64,000 bases of DNA from Shimia sp. Alg240-R146 (GTDB taxonomy: Bacteria; Pseudomonadota; Alphaproteobacteria; Rhodobacterales; Rhodobacteraceae): contig NZ_CAMZOK010000001.1 in assembly GCF_947331465.1 (NCBI RefSeq), forward strand, positions 1,426,001 through 1,490,000, read 5' to 3'. This document shows positions 55,585 to 64,000 of the stretch, piece after piece (within the stretch, counting starts at the first letter, position 1; each line of letters begins with the position of its first letter). Below the pieces are notes generated by a model, which was not told where the DNA came from, searched no databases, and was given only the letters and a program-made list of their open reading frames with translations. Position numbers and translations under genes: made by a program.

Positions 55585-56472
55585 TTAGCCGAGCTCGATC
55601 GCTTTGAGCACAGCTTCGCCCAAACCGGCGGGGCTGTCGGCAACCACGATGCCGGCTTCTTTCATCGCGGCGATCTTGTCGTCCGCGCCACCTTTGCCGC
55701 CAGCGACGATTGCGCCAGCGTGGCCCATGCGGCGGCCGGGAGGGGCCGTGCGACCAGCGATAAAGCCAGCAGTTGGTTTCCAGCGACCTTTCTTGCGCTC
55801 GTTGGCGAGGAAGTCAGCAGCTTCTTCTTCTGCAGAGCCACCGATTTCACCAATCATGATGATCGACTGGGTTTCTTCGTCGTCAAGGAACATGTCGAGG
55901 ATGTCGATGTGTTCGGTGCCTTTGATCGGGTCGCCGCCGATGCCCACAGCAGTGGACTGGCCCAGACCGATGTCGGCAGTCTGTTTGACGGCCTCATATG
56001 TCAGGGTGCCGGAGCGGGACACAACACCAACCGAGCCACGTTTGTGGATGTGGCCGGGCATGATGCCGATTTTGCACGCATCAGGCGTGATAACACCGGG
56101 GCAGTTGGGGCCGATGAGGCGGCTTGCGCTGCCTTGCAGGGCGCGCTCAACCTTCATCATGTCCAGCACGGGAATGCCTTCGGTGATGCAGATGATCAGT
56201 TCCATTTCAGCGTCAATCGCTTCGAGGATCGAGTCTGCCGCGAAGGGGGGCGGGACGTAGATCACCGACGCGTTGGCTTCGGTCACGGCCTTGGCTTCGT
56301 GCACCGAGTTGAAGACGGGCAGGCCAAGGTGGTCAACGCCGCCTTTGCCGGGTGTGACGCCGCCAACCATTTTGGTGCCATATGCGATGGCTTGTTCAGA
56401 GTGAAAGGTACCCTGCGAGCCGGTGAAGCCCTGACAGATAACCTTGGTGTTTTCGTCTACGAGAATAGCCAT
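55585..56472 (-). CDS. sucD: Succinyl-CoA ligase alpha subunit
   Basis: 295 residues. CoA-binding Rossmann part ([23 protein letters not shown]) and phosphohistidine H251 in [22 protein letters not shown] is the other family mark. With SucC it makes GTP or ATP from succinyl-CoA. Five bases after sucC. No unusual residues. Confidence 0.97.
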   Translation of the reverse strand: MAILVDENTKVICQGFTGSQGTFHSEQAIAYGTKMVGGVTPGKGGVDHLGLPVFNSVHEAKAVTEANASVIYVPPPFAADSILEAIDAEMELIICITEGIPVLDMMKVERALQGSASRLIGPNCPGVITPDACKIGIMPGHIHKRGSVGVVSRSGTLTYEAVKQTADIGLGQSTAVGIGGDPIKGTEHIDILDMFLDDEETQSIIMIGEIGGSAEEEAADFLANERKKGRWKPTAGFIAGRTAPPGRRMGHAGAIVAGGKGGADDKIAAMKEAGIVVADSPAGLGEAVLKAIELG

Positions 56473-56477
56473 GGGTG

Positions 56478-57674
56478 TTATCCTTTCACCGCTTTGACAA
56501 TTTTTTCTGCACCGTCGCTGAGGTTGTCAGCGGCGATTACGTCAAGGCCGGAGTTGTTGATGATGGCTTTGCCTTCTTCAACGTTTGTGCCTTCCAGACG
56601 TACAACCAGTGGAACCTGCAGGCCGACTTCTTTGACCGCAGCGACAACGCCCTCTGCGATCACATCACAGCGCATGATGCCGCCGAAGATGTTCACAAGG
56701 ATGCCTTTGACCTGTGGGTCGGAGGTGATGATCTTGAAGGCTTCGGTCACTTTCTCTTTGGTGGCGCCGCCACCGACGTCGAGGAAGTTGGCAGGTTCAG
56801 CACCGTAGAGTTTGATGATGTCCATGGTGGCCATTGCGAGGCCCGCACCGTTCACCATGCAGCCGATTTCACCGTCCAGAGCGATGTAGTTGAGGTCATA
56901 CTTGGAGGCCTCAAGCTCTTTGGAGTCTTCTTCGGTTTCGTCACGCAGTTCAGCCACGGCGGGCTGGCGGTACATGGCGTTGCCGTCAAACGCGACCTTG
57001 GCGTCGAGCACTTTCAGATCACCGGAGCCTTCCAGAACGATCAACGGGTTGATCTCCAGCATCTCCATGTCACGCTCGATGAAGGCTGTGTAGAGTTGGC
57101 CCATCAGTTTCACACATTGTTTGACCTGCGCGCCTTTGAGGCCGAGGGAGAATGCAATGCGGCGGCCGTGGTAGGCTTGGTAGCCTGTGGCCGGATCAAC
57201 GGAGAAGGACAGGATTTTCTCGGGTGTGGCTTCGGCCACTTCTTCGATGTCCATGCCGCCTTCGGTGGAGCAGACAAACGAAACGCGCGATGTGGCGCGG
57301 TCTACCAGCAGAGCGAGGTAGAGTTCGTTTTCAATGTCTGAGCCATCTTCGATGTAAATGCGGTTGACCTGTTTGCCAGGGGCGCCGGTCTGGTGGGTCA
57401 CAAGGGTGCGGCCCAGCATCTTTTTGGCTTCTTCAGCGGCTTCTTCAACCGAGAAGGCAAGGCGGACACCGCCCTTTTCGCCTGCGTCGGCTTCTTTGAA
57501 GGAGCCTTTGCCGCGGCCACCAGCGTGGATCTGAGCCTTAACAACCCAAAGTGGGCCGTCAAGTTCACCAGCTGCGGATTTGGCGTCTTCTGCTTTGAGA
57601 ACTACGCGACCTTCGGACACCGGGGCGCCGTAGGAGCGAAGCAGGGCTTTCGCCTGATATTCGTGGATGTTCAT
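56478..57674 (-). CDS. sucC: Succinyl-CoA ligase beta subunit
   Basis: 398 residues from the ATG at 57674 ([19 protein letters not shown]), the conserved start; the frame stays open for another 146 codons upstream but without family similarity. An ATP-grasp domain (residues 9-230; [13 protein letters not shown]) and a C-terminal CoA-ligase domain ([33 protein letters not shown]) are complete. First gene of sucC-sucD-sulfotransferase-sucA-sucB; the 235 bases upstream hold the palindromes described below. Confidence 0.97.
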   Translation of the reverse strand: MNIHEYQAKALLRSYGAPVSEGRVVLKAEDAKSAAGELDGPLWVVKAQIHAGGRGKGSFKEADAGEKGGVRLAFSVEEAAEEAKKMLGRTLVTHQTGAPGKQVNRIYIEDGSDIENELYLALLVDRATSRVSFVCSTEGGMDIEEVAEATPEKILSFSVDPATGYQAYHGRRIAFSLGLKGAQVKQCVKLMGQLYTAFIERDMEMLEINPLIVLEGSGDLKVLDAKVAFDGNAMYRQPAVAELRDETEEDSKELEASKYDLNYIALDGEIGCMVNGAGLAMATMDIIKLYGAEPANFLDVGGGATKEKVTEAFKIITSDPQVKGILVNIFGGIMRCDVIAEGVVAAVKEVGLQVPLVVRLEGTNVEEGKAIINNSGLDVIAADNLSDGAEKIVKAVKG

Positions 57675-57749
57675 GGAACTGTCCCATCTTGCTGCGATTG
57701 GCGGAGTTTTGCCACGAATCTCAGATGGGAATATAGCGATTTCTTTAAT

Positions 57750-57801
57750 GTTAGCGCATTTTTGCCGTTTTGTGATCACAGTCGAAAAAAGTGTGATCAC
57801 A
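57750..57801. promoter_or_regulatory. sucC upstream operators: two TGTGATCACA palindromes and GTTAGCGC site
   Basis: Perfect 10-bp palindromes TGTGATCACA lie at 57771-57780 and 57792-57801, exactly 21 bp apart, about 100-125 bases upstream of the sucC ATG, separated by an A-rich spacer. Beside them, GTTAGCGCAT at 57750-57759 shares its GTTAGCGC core with the palindrome upstream of gap. The phasing suggests cooperative binding by a dimeric regulator. The protein is not identified. Confidence 0.65.
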
Positions 57802-57909
57802 AATTTGGTGGAGTCAGCGGTTTCTTGGTTTCCGCTCGGTAAACAAAGCCTGTCAGGCTTGATAGGTATTGGTCCAATTCGGAATCGGCGAAACGTGGAA
57901 CGGTGGCCG

Positions 57910-58701
57910 CTAGGTTGGATAGATCGCTGACAGGGGGCTATCTGTTTGGGCCTCGCGGGTGAAGGCAGCATCGGTCGGCGACAGAAGGTCAAACCGAGCC
58001 TGACGTGCCGCCGCGGCGTAGTCGGTTCCAAAGCTTTGGCGGCGGGCAAAGCCTCGGGCGTCGTTGCCGGGAAGCTTGGTTTGAGGCGGAAGTGCGATGC
58101 CAATTTTAGCAAGTGTGCCGGTCGGGTCGCTTGCGAGGTCTTCGTAGCGAATTAGGCTGCTGTTGGCATATCGGGACAGAAGGTTTGAGTATGCATTTGC
58201 TTTTGCGGCATGAAGGCGAGGCAAATTTGGCAAACTGCGCTGCTCAAGGCTGTCGCGGCCGACGCAAAGCCATTCCTGACGGATAAATCGGGAAAAATCG
58301 CGCGGGACCGGCTTCAAGGTATGAAATGGGTTGCGGTGCATAGATCGTAGCCAGACCGCTGGGTGGCGCAGGATGATCAAGACCGCCGGTTGATGGTGAT
58401 CGAGGAATTCGGTGTGAAAAGCTTCATTTGGTGCGGCGTGTTTCCAGCCGCCTGAAGTTGGCAGATCGCGCAAGTGCCAGCGATCCAGCGTTTCCTCTCG
58501 TGCGGCGGTGTAGGAGGTCAGGGCCTTCCATGGACTGTGAAACCGGGCCAAATCGCGCCATGTGAGCATTGGCAGATTGGGGTAAAGATGCAGGCCCGAA
58601 ATCTGCGACAGGATCCCGTCAAGCAGGTTGGTGCCGCTGTTGCGCTCGCCCAGAAGTTTGAGGCCGTTTGAGGTGTCCAGTTGGCGGTTCAGGCCGAGCA
58701 T
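57910..58701 (-). CDS. Sulfotransferase-like P-loop protein
   Basis: 263 residues. The start [25 protein letters not shown] places a P-loop-like [10 protein letters not shown] at about 18-27, the PAPS 5'-phosphosulfate site position, and [20 protein letters not shown] fits the 3'-phosphate loop of sulfotransferases. Acceptor unknown. It lies between mdh and sucC on the same strand, upstream of the sucC promoter area. It differs strongly from the sulfotransferase after sucD, so the pair is not a recent duplication. Confidence 0.75.
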   Translation of the reverse strand: MLGLNRQLDTSNGLKLLGERNSGTNLLDGILSQISGLHLYPNLPMLTWRDLARFHSPWKALTSYTAAREETLDRWHLRDLPTSGGWKHAAPNEAFHTEFLDHHQPAVLIILRHPAVWLRSMHRNPFHTLKPVPRDFSRFIRQEWLCVGRDSLEQRSLPNLPRLHAAKANAYSNLLSRYANSSLIRYEDLASDPTGTLAKIGIALPPQTKLPGNDARGFARRQSFGTDYAAAARQARFDLLSPTDAAFTREAQTDSPLSAIYPT

Positions 58702-58770
58702 GCAAAGGGCGTGCTTTCATTAAGTCCAAAGGTGGCGCGAGGATGCACCCGCGCCCAATGCGGCGCAACA

Positions 58771-58799
58771 AAAAAGCCCGCCGTAGTGGCGGGCTTTTT
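58771..58799 (-). terminator. Rho-independent terminator of mdh
   Basis: Twelve-pair stem aaaaagcccgcc (58771-58782) and ggcgggcttttt (58788-58799) with a 5-base loop; the A-run gives T residues after the stem on the minus strand. It lies 21 bases after the mdh stop. Confidence 0.9.
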
Positions 58800-58820
58800 C
58801 GATTGTTTGTCGGCTGCGGC

Positions 58821-59822
<1,002 letters not shown>

Positions 59823-59995
59823 TTAAGGCGAAATCGGCGTTGACGCAAGGGTTTGCAGGTGCAGCGAGGCTTCCCGTCGCACCCTGGACCGTCGATTCAA
59901 ATTTATATGTTCGATTTCAACGCTCGCTTGCATTGTCGTTTCAGCAAGGGATAAAGTTGGATGAAATCTATACCGAAAAATGAGGACAGACGAAT

Positions 59996-60199
59996 ATGAA
60001 CTCTGCTGCAAAAACGCTTATGGTTCTGGCTCTTGCGGGGATGACATTGTCAGCTTGCGGTAATGGCGGAAACACCACCAACGAGGTGTCGACCCAGACA
60101 TTGGGACAGGAATTGGCGGACCTTGAACGGGCCTATGCGGGCGGGTTGTTGTCCGAAAAAGAATACAACGAACAGCGCAAAAAACTTTTGAAAAAGTGA
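59996..60199 (+). CDS. Small SHOCT-type lipoprotein
   Basis: 67 residues; GAGGACAG lies before the ATG. A lipoprotein signal with lipobox LSAC (cysteine 21) is followed by a linker and a SHOCT motif (LADLERAYAGGLLSEKEYNEQRKKLL), a short helical oligomerisation element. No partner is evident. Probably anchored to a membrane; function unknown. Confidence 0.75.
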   Translation: MNSAAKTLMVLALAGMTLSACGNGGNTTNEVSTQTLGQELADLERAYAGGLLSEKEYNEQRKKLLKK

Positions 60200-60248
60200 T
60201 GCTGTTTCCTCCAATGGCGCGGCTTGATGGGCTGCGCCTGAGCGACGG

Positions 60249-60989
60249 ATGATTGATTCTTTTCAAGTGTTTGCGCTAGCGGCGTTGGCCGTTGGTTTCG
60301 CAGGTATTTCCAAAGCTGGATTCGGATCTGGCGCCGCCTTTGCCTCGGCGGCGCTTTTGGCGTTAGTGATGCCGCCCAAGGTGGCGCTGGGCATCATGTT
60401 GCCGTTGCTGATGCTGATCGATCTGGCCGCTTTGCGCCCCTTTTGGGGCAAGTGGAGCTGGCCCGACGCAAAGGTGCTGATTCTCGGTGGGGTTCCGGGG
60501 GTCGCGGCGGGCGTCTGGCTCTTTTCAGTGGCCAATGACGACGTACTTCGCCTTTTGATTGGTTTGGTGTCCGTAGGATTTGTGGCGTGGCAGCTGTGGA
60601 CCGGCGCAACCAAGCAGCGGGTGGTGCCGATTTGGGGTGGGCTTGTCGCGGGGTGCGTCGCAGGATTTACCAGCTTTATTAGCCACGCAGGTGGGCCGCC
60701 AGCAGCTGTTTATTTGCTGTCGCGCGGGCTCGGAAAAACCACGTATCAAGCCACCACGGTTTTGGTGTTTTGGGTCATCAACATTGCGAAATTTGTGCCT
60801 TACGCCTTTTTGGGCGCGTTCTCGTTGCAGACGCTTTGGGCAGATATCATCTTGGCGCCATTTGCAGTGTTGGGCGCGGTCGTCGGCGTGAAGGCCCACT
60901 ACGTTTTGCCGGAGCGGGCCTTTTTTGCAGTGACCTATGTATTGCTAACGCTCACCGGCGCGAAACTGATTTTCGATGCGCTAACTTAG
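60249..60989 (+). CDS. TauE/SafE family anion exporter
   Basis: 246 residues with seven to eight membrane helices; AGFGSGAAFASAALLALVMPPKVALGIMLPLL and FTSFISHAGGPPAAVYLL are the repeated TauE/SafE elements. Family members move sulfite, sulfoacetate or related anions out of the cell during organosulfur breakdown. No desulfonation gene is adjacent, so the cargo is open. Its end overlaps the convergent small gene by four bases. Confidence 0.87.
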   Translation: MIDSFQVFALAALAVGFAGISKAGFGSGAAFASAALLALVMPPKVALGIMLPLLMLIDLAALRPFWGKWSWPDAKVLILGGVPGVAAGVWLFSVANDDVLRLLIGLVSVGFVAWQLWTGATKQRVVPIWGGLVAGCVAGFTSFISHAGGPPAAVYLLSRGLGKTTYQATTVLVFWVINIAKFVPYAFLGAFSLQTLWADIILAPFAVLGAVVGVKAHYVLPERAFFAVTYVLLTLTGAKLIFDALT

Positions 60990-61297
60990 GCGCCGTCGTC
61001 TTGAGCCGGCAACGCCTCGGCGAGGTGTTCGTACGCCTGACCGCTGGCCACGAGGCAAGTGCTGCCATTGGGCAGGGTGACTGTGATTGTCCAGCTGCCG
61101 GAGATTTCGGAGGCAAAGACCTCGATGACCGCGCCTTGTTGGGCAATACCGAGTGCCTGACGGGTTTCGCCGTAACGTTCGGCAAGCTGGGTCAGAACGG
61201 TGTCGCGGGCTGCACAGTTTTCCTGGGCTTCGGAATGCGTGGCGGCCATGATCATAAGACCAAAGGCCATCGCCATTTTGAGATTGAAGTGTTTCAT
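60986..61297 (-). CDS. Small secreted protein of unknown function
   Basis: 103 residues: signal peptide (about 1-24, MAFGLMIMAATHSEA), then NCAARDTVLTQLAERYGETRQALG and FASEISGSWTITVTLPNGSTCLVASGQAYE. Two cysteines could pair. Similar small periplasmic proteins are widespread in Rhodobacteraceae and Rhizobiales, none with known function. Convergent with the exporter gene. Confidence 0.8.
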   Translation of the reverse strand: MKHFNLKMAMAFGLMIMAATHSEAQENCAARDTVLTQLAERYGETRQALGIAQQGAVIEVFASEISGSWTITVTLPNGSTCLVASGQAYEHLAEALPAQDDGA

Positions 61298-61534
61298 ATG
61301 CCTGTCCTTTCAAATGTCCTTGGCGCACGGCCATTGATTGGTGTTGGCTGGCTCTGTGTGCGCAAACGATGGGAAAATTCTGCGGGTCGGGGTGGAAATA
61401 TTGGTTAATGCGCCGCGCGGCTGGCCCGAGGAACGGTGCGTCACCTGTGGTTTTTCTGCGATGCGGCAATTTTGATCTTGAACTTATCTGAGAAAAATGC
61501 CCCATTCTGCGCAACAAAATTACGGAGAGAGATC

Positions 61535-62389
61535 ATGGATCAGCGCGCACGCCCCTTTCGGTCAGTACTTTATATTCCAGGATCGAAAGATCGGGCGCTG
61601 GAGAAGGCGCGCGGATTGCCGGTGGATGCGATCATCTTTGATCTTGAAGACGCCGTGTCGCCGGATGAGAAAGACAACGCGCGTGCCACATTGGCTGCAG
61701 CGCTGGACCAAGGCGGATACGGCAGCCGGATGCGGATTGTGCGGATCAACGGGTTGGACACGCAATGGGGCGAAGCTGATGCCATAGCGGCGGCCGATAT
61801 GGATTGTGATGCCGTGCTGTTGCCAAAGGTTGAGAGCACCGAACAACTGGACGCTCTAGTGGCGCTGATTGGCGACAAACCGATCTGGGCGATGATGGAA
61901 ACGCCGCGCGGTATGCTGAAGGCGGCTGAGATAGCGGCCTATCCGCAGCTCACAGGGTTTGTCATGGGTACCAATGACTTGGCCAAAGAATTGCAGACGC
62001 GTTTTCGTGCCGATCGCCTGCCAATGATGGCTGGGTTGGGGCTGTGCCTGTTGGCCGCCAAGGCGGAAGGCATTGTGATTGTGGACGGGGTATATAATGC
62101 GTTCAAAGATGCCGACGGGTTGAAGGTGGAATGCGATCAGGGCCGCGATATGGGTTTTGACGGCAAAACGCTCATTCATCCGGCACAAGTCGATGTGGCC
62201 AACGCGGCCTTTGCGCCAAGCGACGCTGAGATTGATCTCGCCAACCGGCAGATTGCTGCGTTTGAAGAGGTTGAGGCAAGCGGGCAGGGCGTCGCCGTGG
62301 TTGACGGCAAGATTGTCGAGAACCTGCATGTTGTCACGGCCCGCGAAATTTTGGCGAAGGCGGATGCAATTGCCGCGCTGGAAGGGTAA
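61535..62389 (+). CDS. mcl2: HpcH/HpaI-type CoA ester lyase, (3S)-malyl-CoA thioesterase-like
   Basis: 284 residues from the ATG at 61535 (ACGGAGAGAG upstream). FRSVLYIPGSKDRALEKARGLPVDAIIFDLEDAV and MMETPRGMLKA belong to the citrate lyase beta/malyl-CoA lyase fold with an acidic metal site. The length and start match Mcl2 of Rhodobacter, a (3S)-malyl-CoA thioesterase of the ethylmalonyl-CoA pathway, rather than the longer Mcl1 (about 318). Only the mch gene nearby supports the pathway assignment. Confidence in the family is high, in the exact reaction moderate. Confidence 0.85.
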   Translation: MDQRARPFRSVLYIPGSKDRALEKARGLPVDAIIFDLEDAVSPDEKDNARATLAAALDQGGYGSRMRIVRINGLDTQWGEADAIAAADMDCDAVLLPKVESTEQLDALVALIGDKPIWAMMETPRGMLKAAEIAAYPQLTGFVMGTNDLAKELQTRFRADRLPMMAGLGLCLLAAKAEGIVIVDGVYNAFKDADGLKVECDQGRDMGFDGKTLIHPAQVDVANAAFAPSDAEIDLANRQIAAFEEVEASGQGVAVVDGKIVENLHVVTAREILAKADAIAALEG

Positions 62390-62428
62390 CTCTGGTCCCA
62401 TAACCAAATAATCCAGCGAGGGAGCGAG

Positions 62429-62980
62429 ATGACTTTATTGGTTTTGGGAGTACTTTTGTGGGCCGGAGCCCATTTCTTTAAACGCGCGATGCCCGGTGTA
62501 CGGGAGCCGATGGGAGACAAAGGCAAAGGCGTTGTTGCGCTGGCGCTTGTGGTGTCGATCGTGCTGATGGTGCTTGGCTATCGGGCCGCAGAGGTTACGG
62601 ACACGCTGTGGTCGACGCCAAGTTTTGCGAAACATATCAACAACCTCGTGGTGCTGATTGCGATCTTTATGATGAGTCCGGCGCCACGCAAAGGCAAACT
62701 CTTGAATGGTGTGCGCCACCCGATGCTGATCGGTTTTGCGCTTTGGGCGGCGGCACATGTGTGGGTCAACCCCGACATGCCGTCGGTGGTGCTGTTTGGC
62801 GGGCTTTTGCTGTGGTCGCTTATTGAGATTGTTGTGATCAACAAGGCGGAAGGGCCTTGGTCGCCAACCGAGACCGGCACAATCGCCAAGGACGGCATGT
62901 TCATGGTTGCCTCAATCATCCTTTTGGTGGTGATCGGTCTTATTCACGGGCTGCTAGGCCCATCTCCATTTGGAGCGTAA
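62429..62980 (+). CDS. NnrU family membrane protein
   Basis: 183 residues with five membrane helices; LVLGVLLWAGAHFFKRAMPGVREPMGDKGKG and NGVRHPMLIGFALWAAAHVWVN are typical of NnrU, first found near denitrification genes in Rhodobacter but of unclear role. No nitrogen-oxide gene is adjacent here. GAGGGAGCGAG precedes the ATG. Same strand as mcl2 and DUF1737, likely one transcript. Confidence 0.88.
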   Translation: MTLLVLGVLLWAGAHFFKRAMPGVREPMGDKGKGVVALALVVSIVLMVLGYRAAEVTDTLWSTPSFAKHINNLVVLIAIFMMSPAPRKGKLLNGVRHPMLIGFALWAAAHVWVNPDMPSVVLFGGLLLWSLIEIVVINKAEGPWSPTETGTIAKDGMFMVASIILLVVIGLIHGLLGPSPFGA

Positions 62981-62984
62981 CGGT

Positions 62985-63188
62985 ATGAAACTCTATCGTT
63001 TTCTCTCCGAAGAGGACACATCTGCGTTCTGTCACAAAGTGACAGACGCGCTTAACAAGGGGTGGGAGCTGTATGGCTCCCCGACCCAAACCTTTTGCCA
63101 CAAGACCGGCGTGATGCGTTGCGGCCAGTCCGTGGTGAAAGAGGTGGACGGTACCTACACCCCGGAGACCAAACTGGGAGAACACTAA
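62985..63188 (+). CDS. DUF1737 domain protein
   Basis: 67 residues from the ATG at 62985 (MKLYRFLSEEDTSAFCHKV), a DUF1737 small basic protein with LNKGWELYGSPTQTF. Its TAA overlaps the mch ATG by one base (TAATG), so it is coupled to mch. Function unknown. Confidence 0.85.
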   Translation: MKLYRFLSEEDTSAFCHKVTDALNKGWELYGSPTQTFCHKTGVMRCGQSVVKEVDGTYTPETKLGEH

Positions 63189-64000
63189 TGGCCAAGACCA
63201 ATCCGGGCCGGTTTTTTGAAGACTACACGCTGGGTCAGGTGATCGAGCATGCGGTGCCGCGCACCGTGGGTGCAGGTGAACGCGCGCTCTATCATGCGCT
63301 CTATCCGGCGCGGCATGCGCTGTATTCCAGTGACGAATTTGCGCGGGCCTCTGGCCTGCCGCAGTCGCCGCTGGATGATTTGGCGGCATTTCACGTGGTC
63401 TTTGGCAAAACTGTTCCGGATGTGTCGTTGAATGCGGTGGCAAATTTGGGCTACGGCGAGGGCCGGTGGCTAAAGCCGGTTTATGCGGGCGACACGTTGC
63501 GTTCGTCGAGCGAAGTGATTGGTCTGAAACAGAACTCCAATGGCAAAACCGGCGTGGTTTATGTGCGCACGCGTGGCATGAACCAGCGCGACGAGGTTGT
63601 GATGGAATACGTGCGCTGGGTGATGGTGCGCAAACGCGATGTGGATGCGCCGGCACCGGAAACGGTGGTGCCTGAGTTGTCCAAAGTGATTGCCGCCCAA
63701 GATTTGGTGATCCCTGAGGGGCTGGATTTTTCAGGCTACGATTTTGCCCAAGCCGGTGAGACGCATCGCTGGGGCGACTATGACATTGGTGAAACCATCA
63801 ACCACGTCGATGGTGTGACGCTTGAAGAAGCCGAACATATGTTGGCCACGCGCCTTTGGCAGAACACGGCCAAAGTGCATTTCGATGCCACGTTCCGTCC
63901 CGATGGGCAGCGCCTGATCTATGGCGGGCACATCATTTCGCTGGCGCGGGCTTTGTCGTTCAATGGCTTGGCGAACGCGCAGATGATTGTGGGTCTGAAC
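63188..64000 (+). CDS. mch: Mesaconyl-CoA hydratase (partial)
   Basis: The first 271 codons of a MaoC-type double hot-dog hydratase; the frame runs off the window. MAKTNPGRFFEDYTLGQVIEHAVPRTV and VVFGKTVPDVSLNAVANLGYGEGRWLKPVYAGDTL closely follow Mch of Rhodobacter, which interconverts mesaconyl-C1-CoA and beta-methylmalyl-CoA in the ethylmalonyl-CoA pathway. The full family length is about 340, so about 70 residues are missing. Coupled to DUF1737 and near mcl2. Confidence 0.92.
   Translation, partial: MAKTNPGRFFEDYTLGQVIEHAVPRTVGAGERALYHALYPARHALYSSDEFARASGLPQSPLDDLAAFHVVFGKTVPDVSLNAVANLGYGEGRWLKPVYAGDTLRSSSEVIGLKQNSNGKTGVVYVRTRGMNQRDEVVMEYVRWVMVRKRDVDAPAPETVVPELSKVIAAQDLVIPEGLDFSGYDFAQAGETHRWGDYDIGETINHVDGVTLEEAEHMLATRLWQNTAKVHFDATFRPDGQRLIYGGHIISLARALSFNGLANAQMIVGLN

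Noticed and set aside
55578-55643. Longer N-terminus for the sulfotransferase after sucD
   Set aside because: Would overlap the sucD end by 59 bases; the family-typical start VSHTHNLIFLKS follows the GTG at 55577.
57675-58112. N-terminal extension of sucC by 146 codons
   Set aside because: The conserved SucC start MNIHEYQAK is at 57674; the extension overlaps the sulfotransferase end and has no similarity to the family.

Overview
The window looks like a chromosomal stretch of an alphaproteobacterium of the Roseobacter/Rhodobacteraceae group. The evidence is the GC-rich codon usage, a form I (order M-S-L) carbon monoxide dehydrogenase cluster, a gap-zwf-edd-eda Entner-Doudoroff operon, a TAXI-type TRAP transporter, an mdh/sucCD/sucAB/lpd block and ethylmalonyl-CoA pathway genes (mcl2-like, mch). 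I saw no rRNA, tRNA, CRISPR array, insertion sequence or phage gene. The content is core plus catabolic accessory genes.

Layout. 1-8.7 kb (+): the end of an alkaline-phosphatase-superfamily gene, then a tight MoxR-DUF58-DUF4381-VWA-VWA/TPR-BatD operon (MoxR/Bat type) followed by a secreted octaheme c-type cytochrome. 8.8-17.4 kb (+): CO oxidation cluster. An MHYT-LytTR membrane regulator (CoxC type) is followed by coxM, S, L, D, E, F, an overlapping 31-residue micropeptide, and coxG. A 21-bp-phased tandem direct repeat lies between regulator and coxM and is a good candidate operator. 17.5-23.6 kb: divergent LacI regulator and gap-zwf-edd-eda (-), with two palindromes in the shared promoter region.

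23.6-29.2 kb (-): CbiX-like chelatase and DUF4202 pair, then a response regulator, a FIST-domain sensor and a PAS hybrid histidine kinase that together resemble the NosP/NahK nitric-oxide sensing arrangement. 29.3-38.9 kb: assorted housekeeping and poorly known genes (YbaY-META protein, alpha/beta hydrolase, DUF817, YcaQ-type glycosylase, GNAT, glyA, nadK, DUF3179). 39-46.8 kb: an IclR regulator divergent from a sulfatase, an alkyl-sulfatase-like MBL hydrolase, a fused TRAP permease, a TAXI binding protein and an SDR, read here as import and desulfation/oxidation of an organosulfate.

47-59.8 kb: a sterol-desaturase-like membrane enzyme, then the TCA block on the - strand (mdh, sulfotransferase-like gene, sucC, sucD, second sulfotransferase, sucA, sucB with two lipoyl domains, lpd), each unit ended by a clear hairpin terminator. 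Upstream of sucC are two perfect TGTGATCACA palindromes exactly 21 bp apart. 60-64 kb (+): SHOCT lipoprotein, TauE/SafE exporter, small secreted protein (-), then mcl2-like, NnrU family, DUF1737 and mch, which runs off the window end.

Metabolically the genes fit a marine-type heterotroph that degrades sugars by the Entner-Doudoroff route into the TCA cycle, assimilates C2 units by the ethylmalonyl-CoA pathway, supplements energy by oxidising CO, and scavenges sulfated organics. That ecological reading is inference from gene content.
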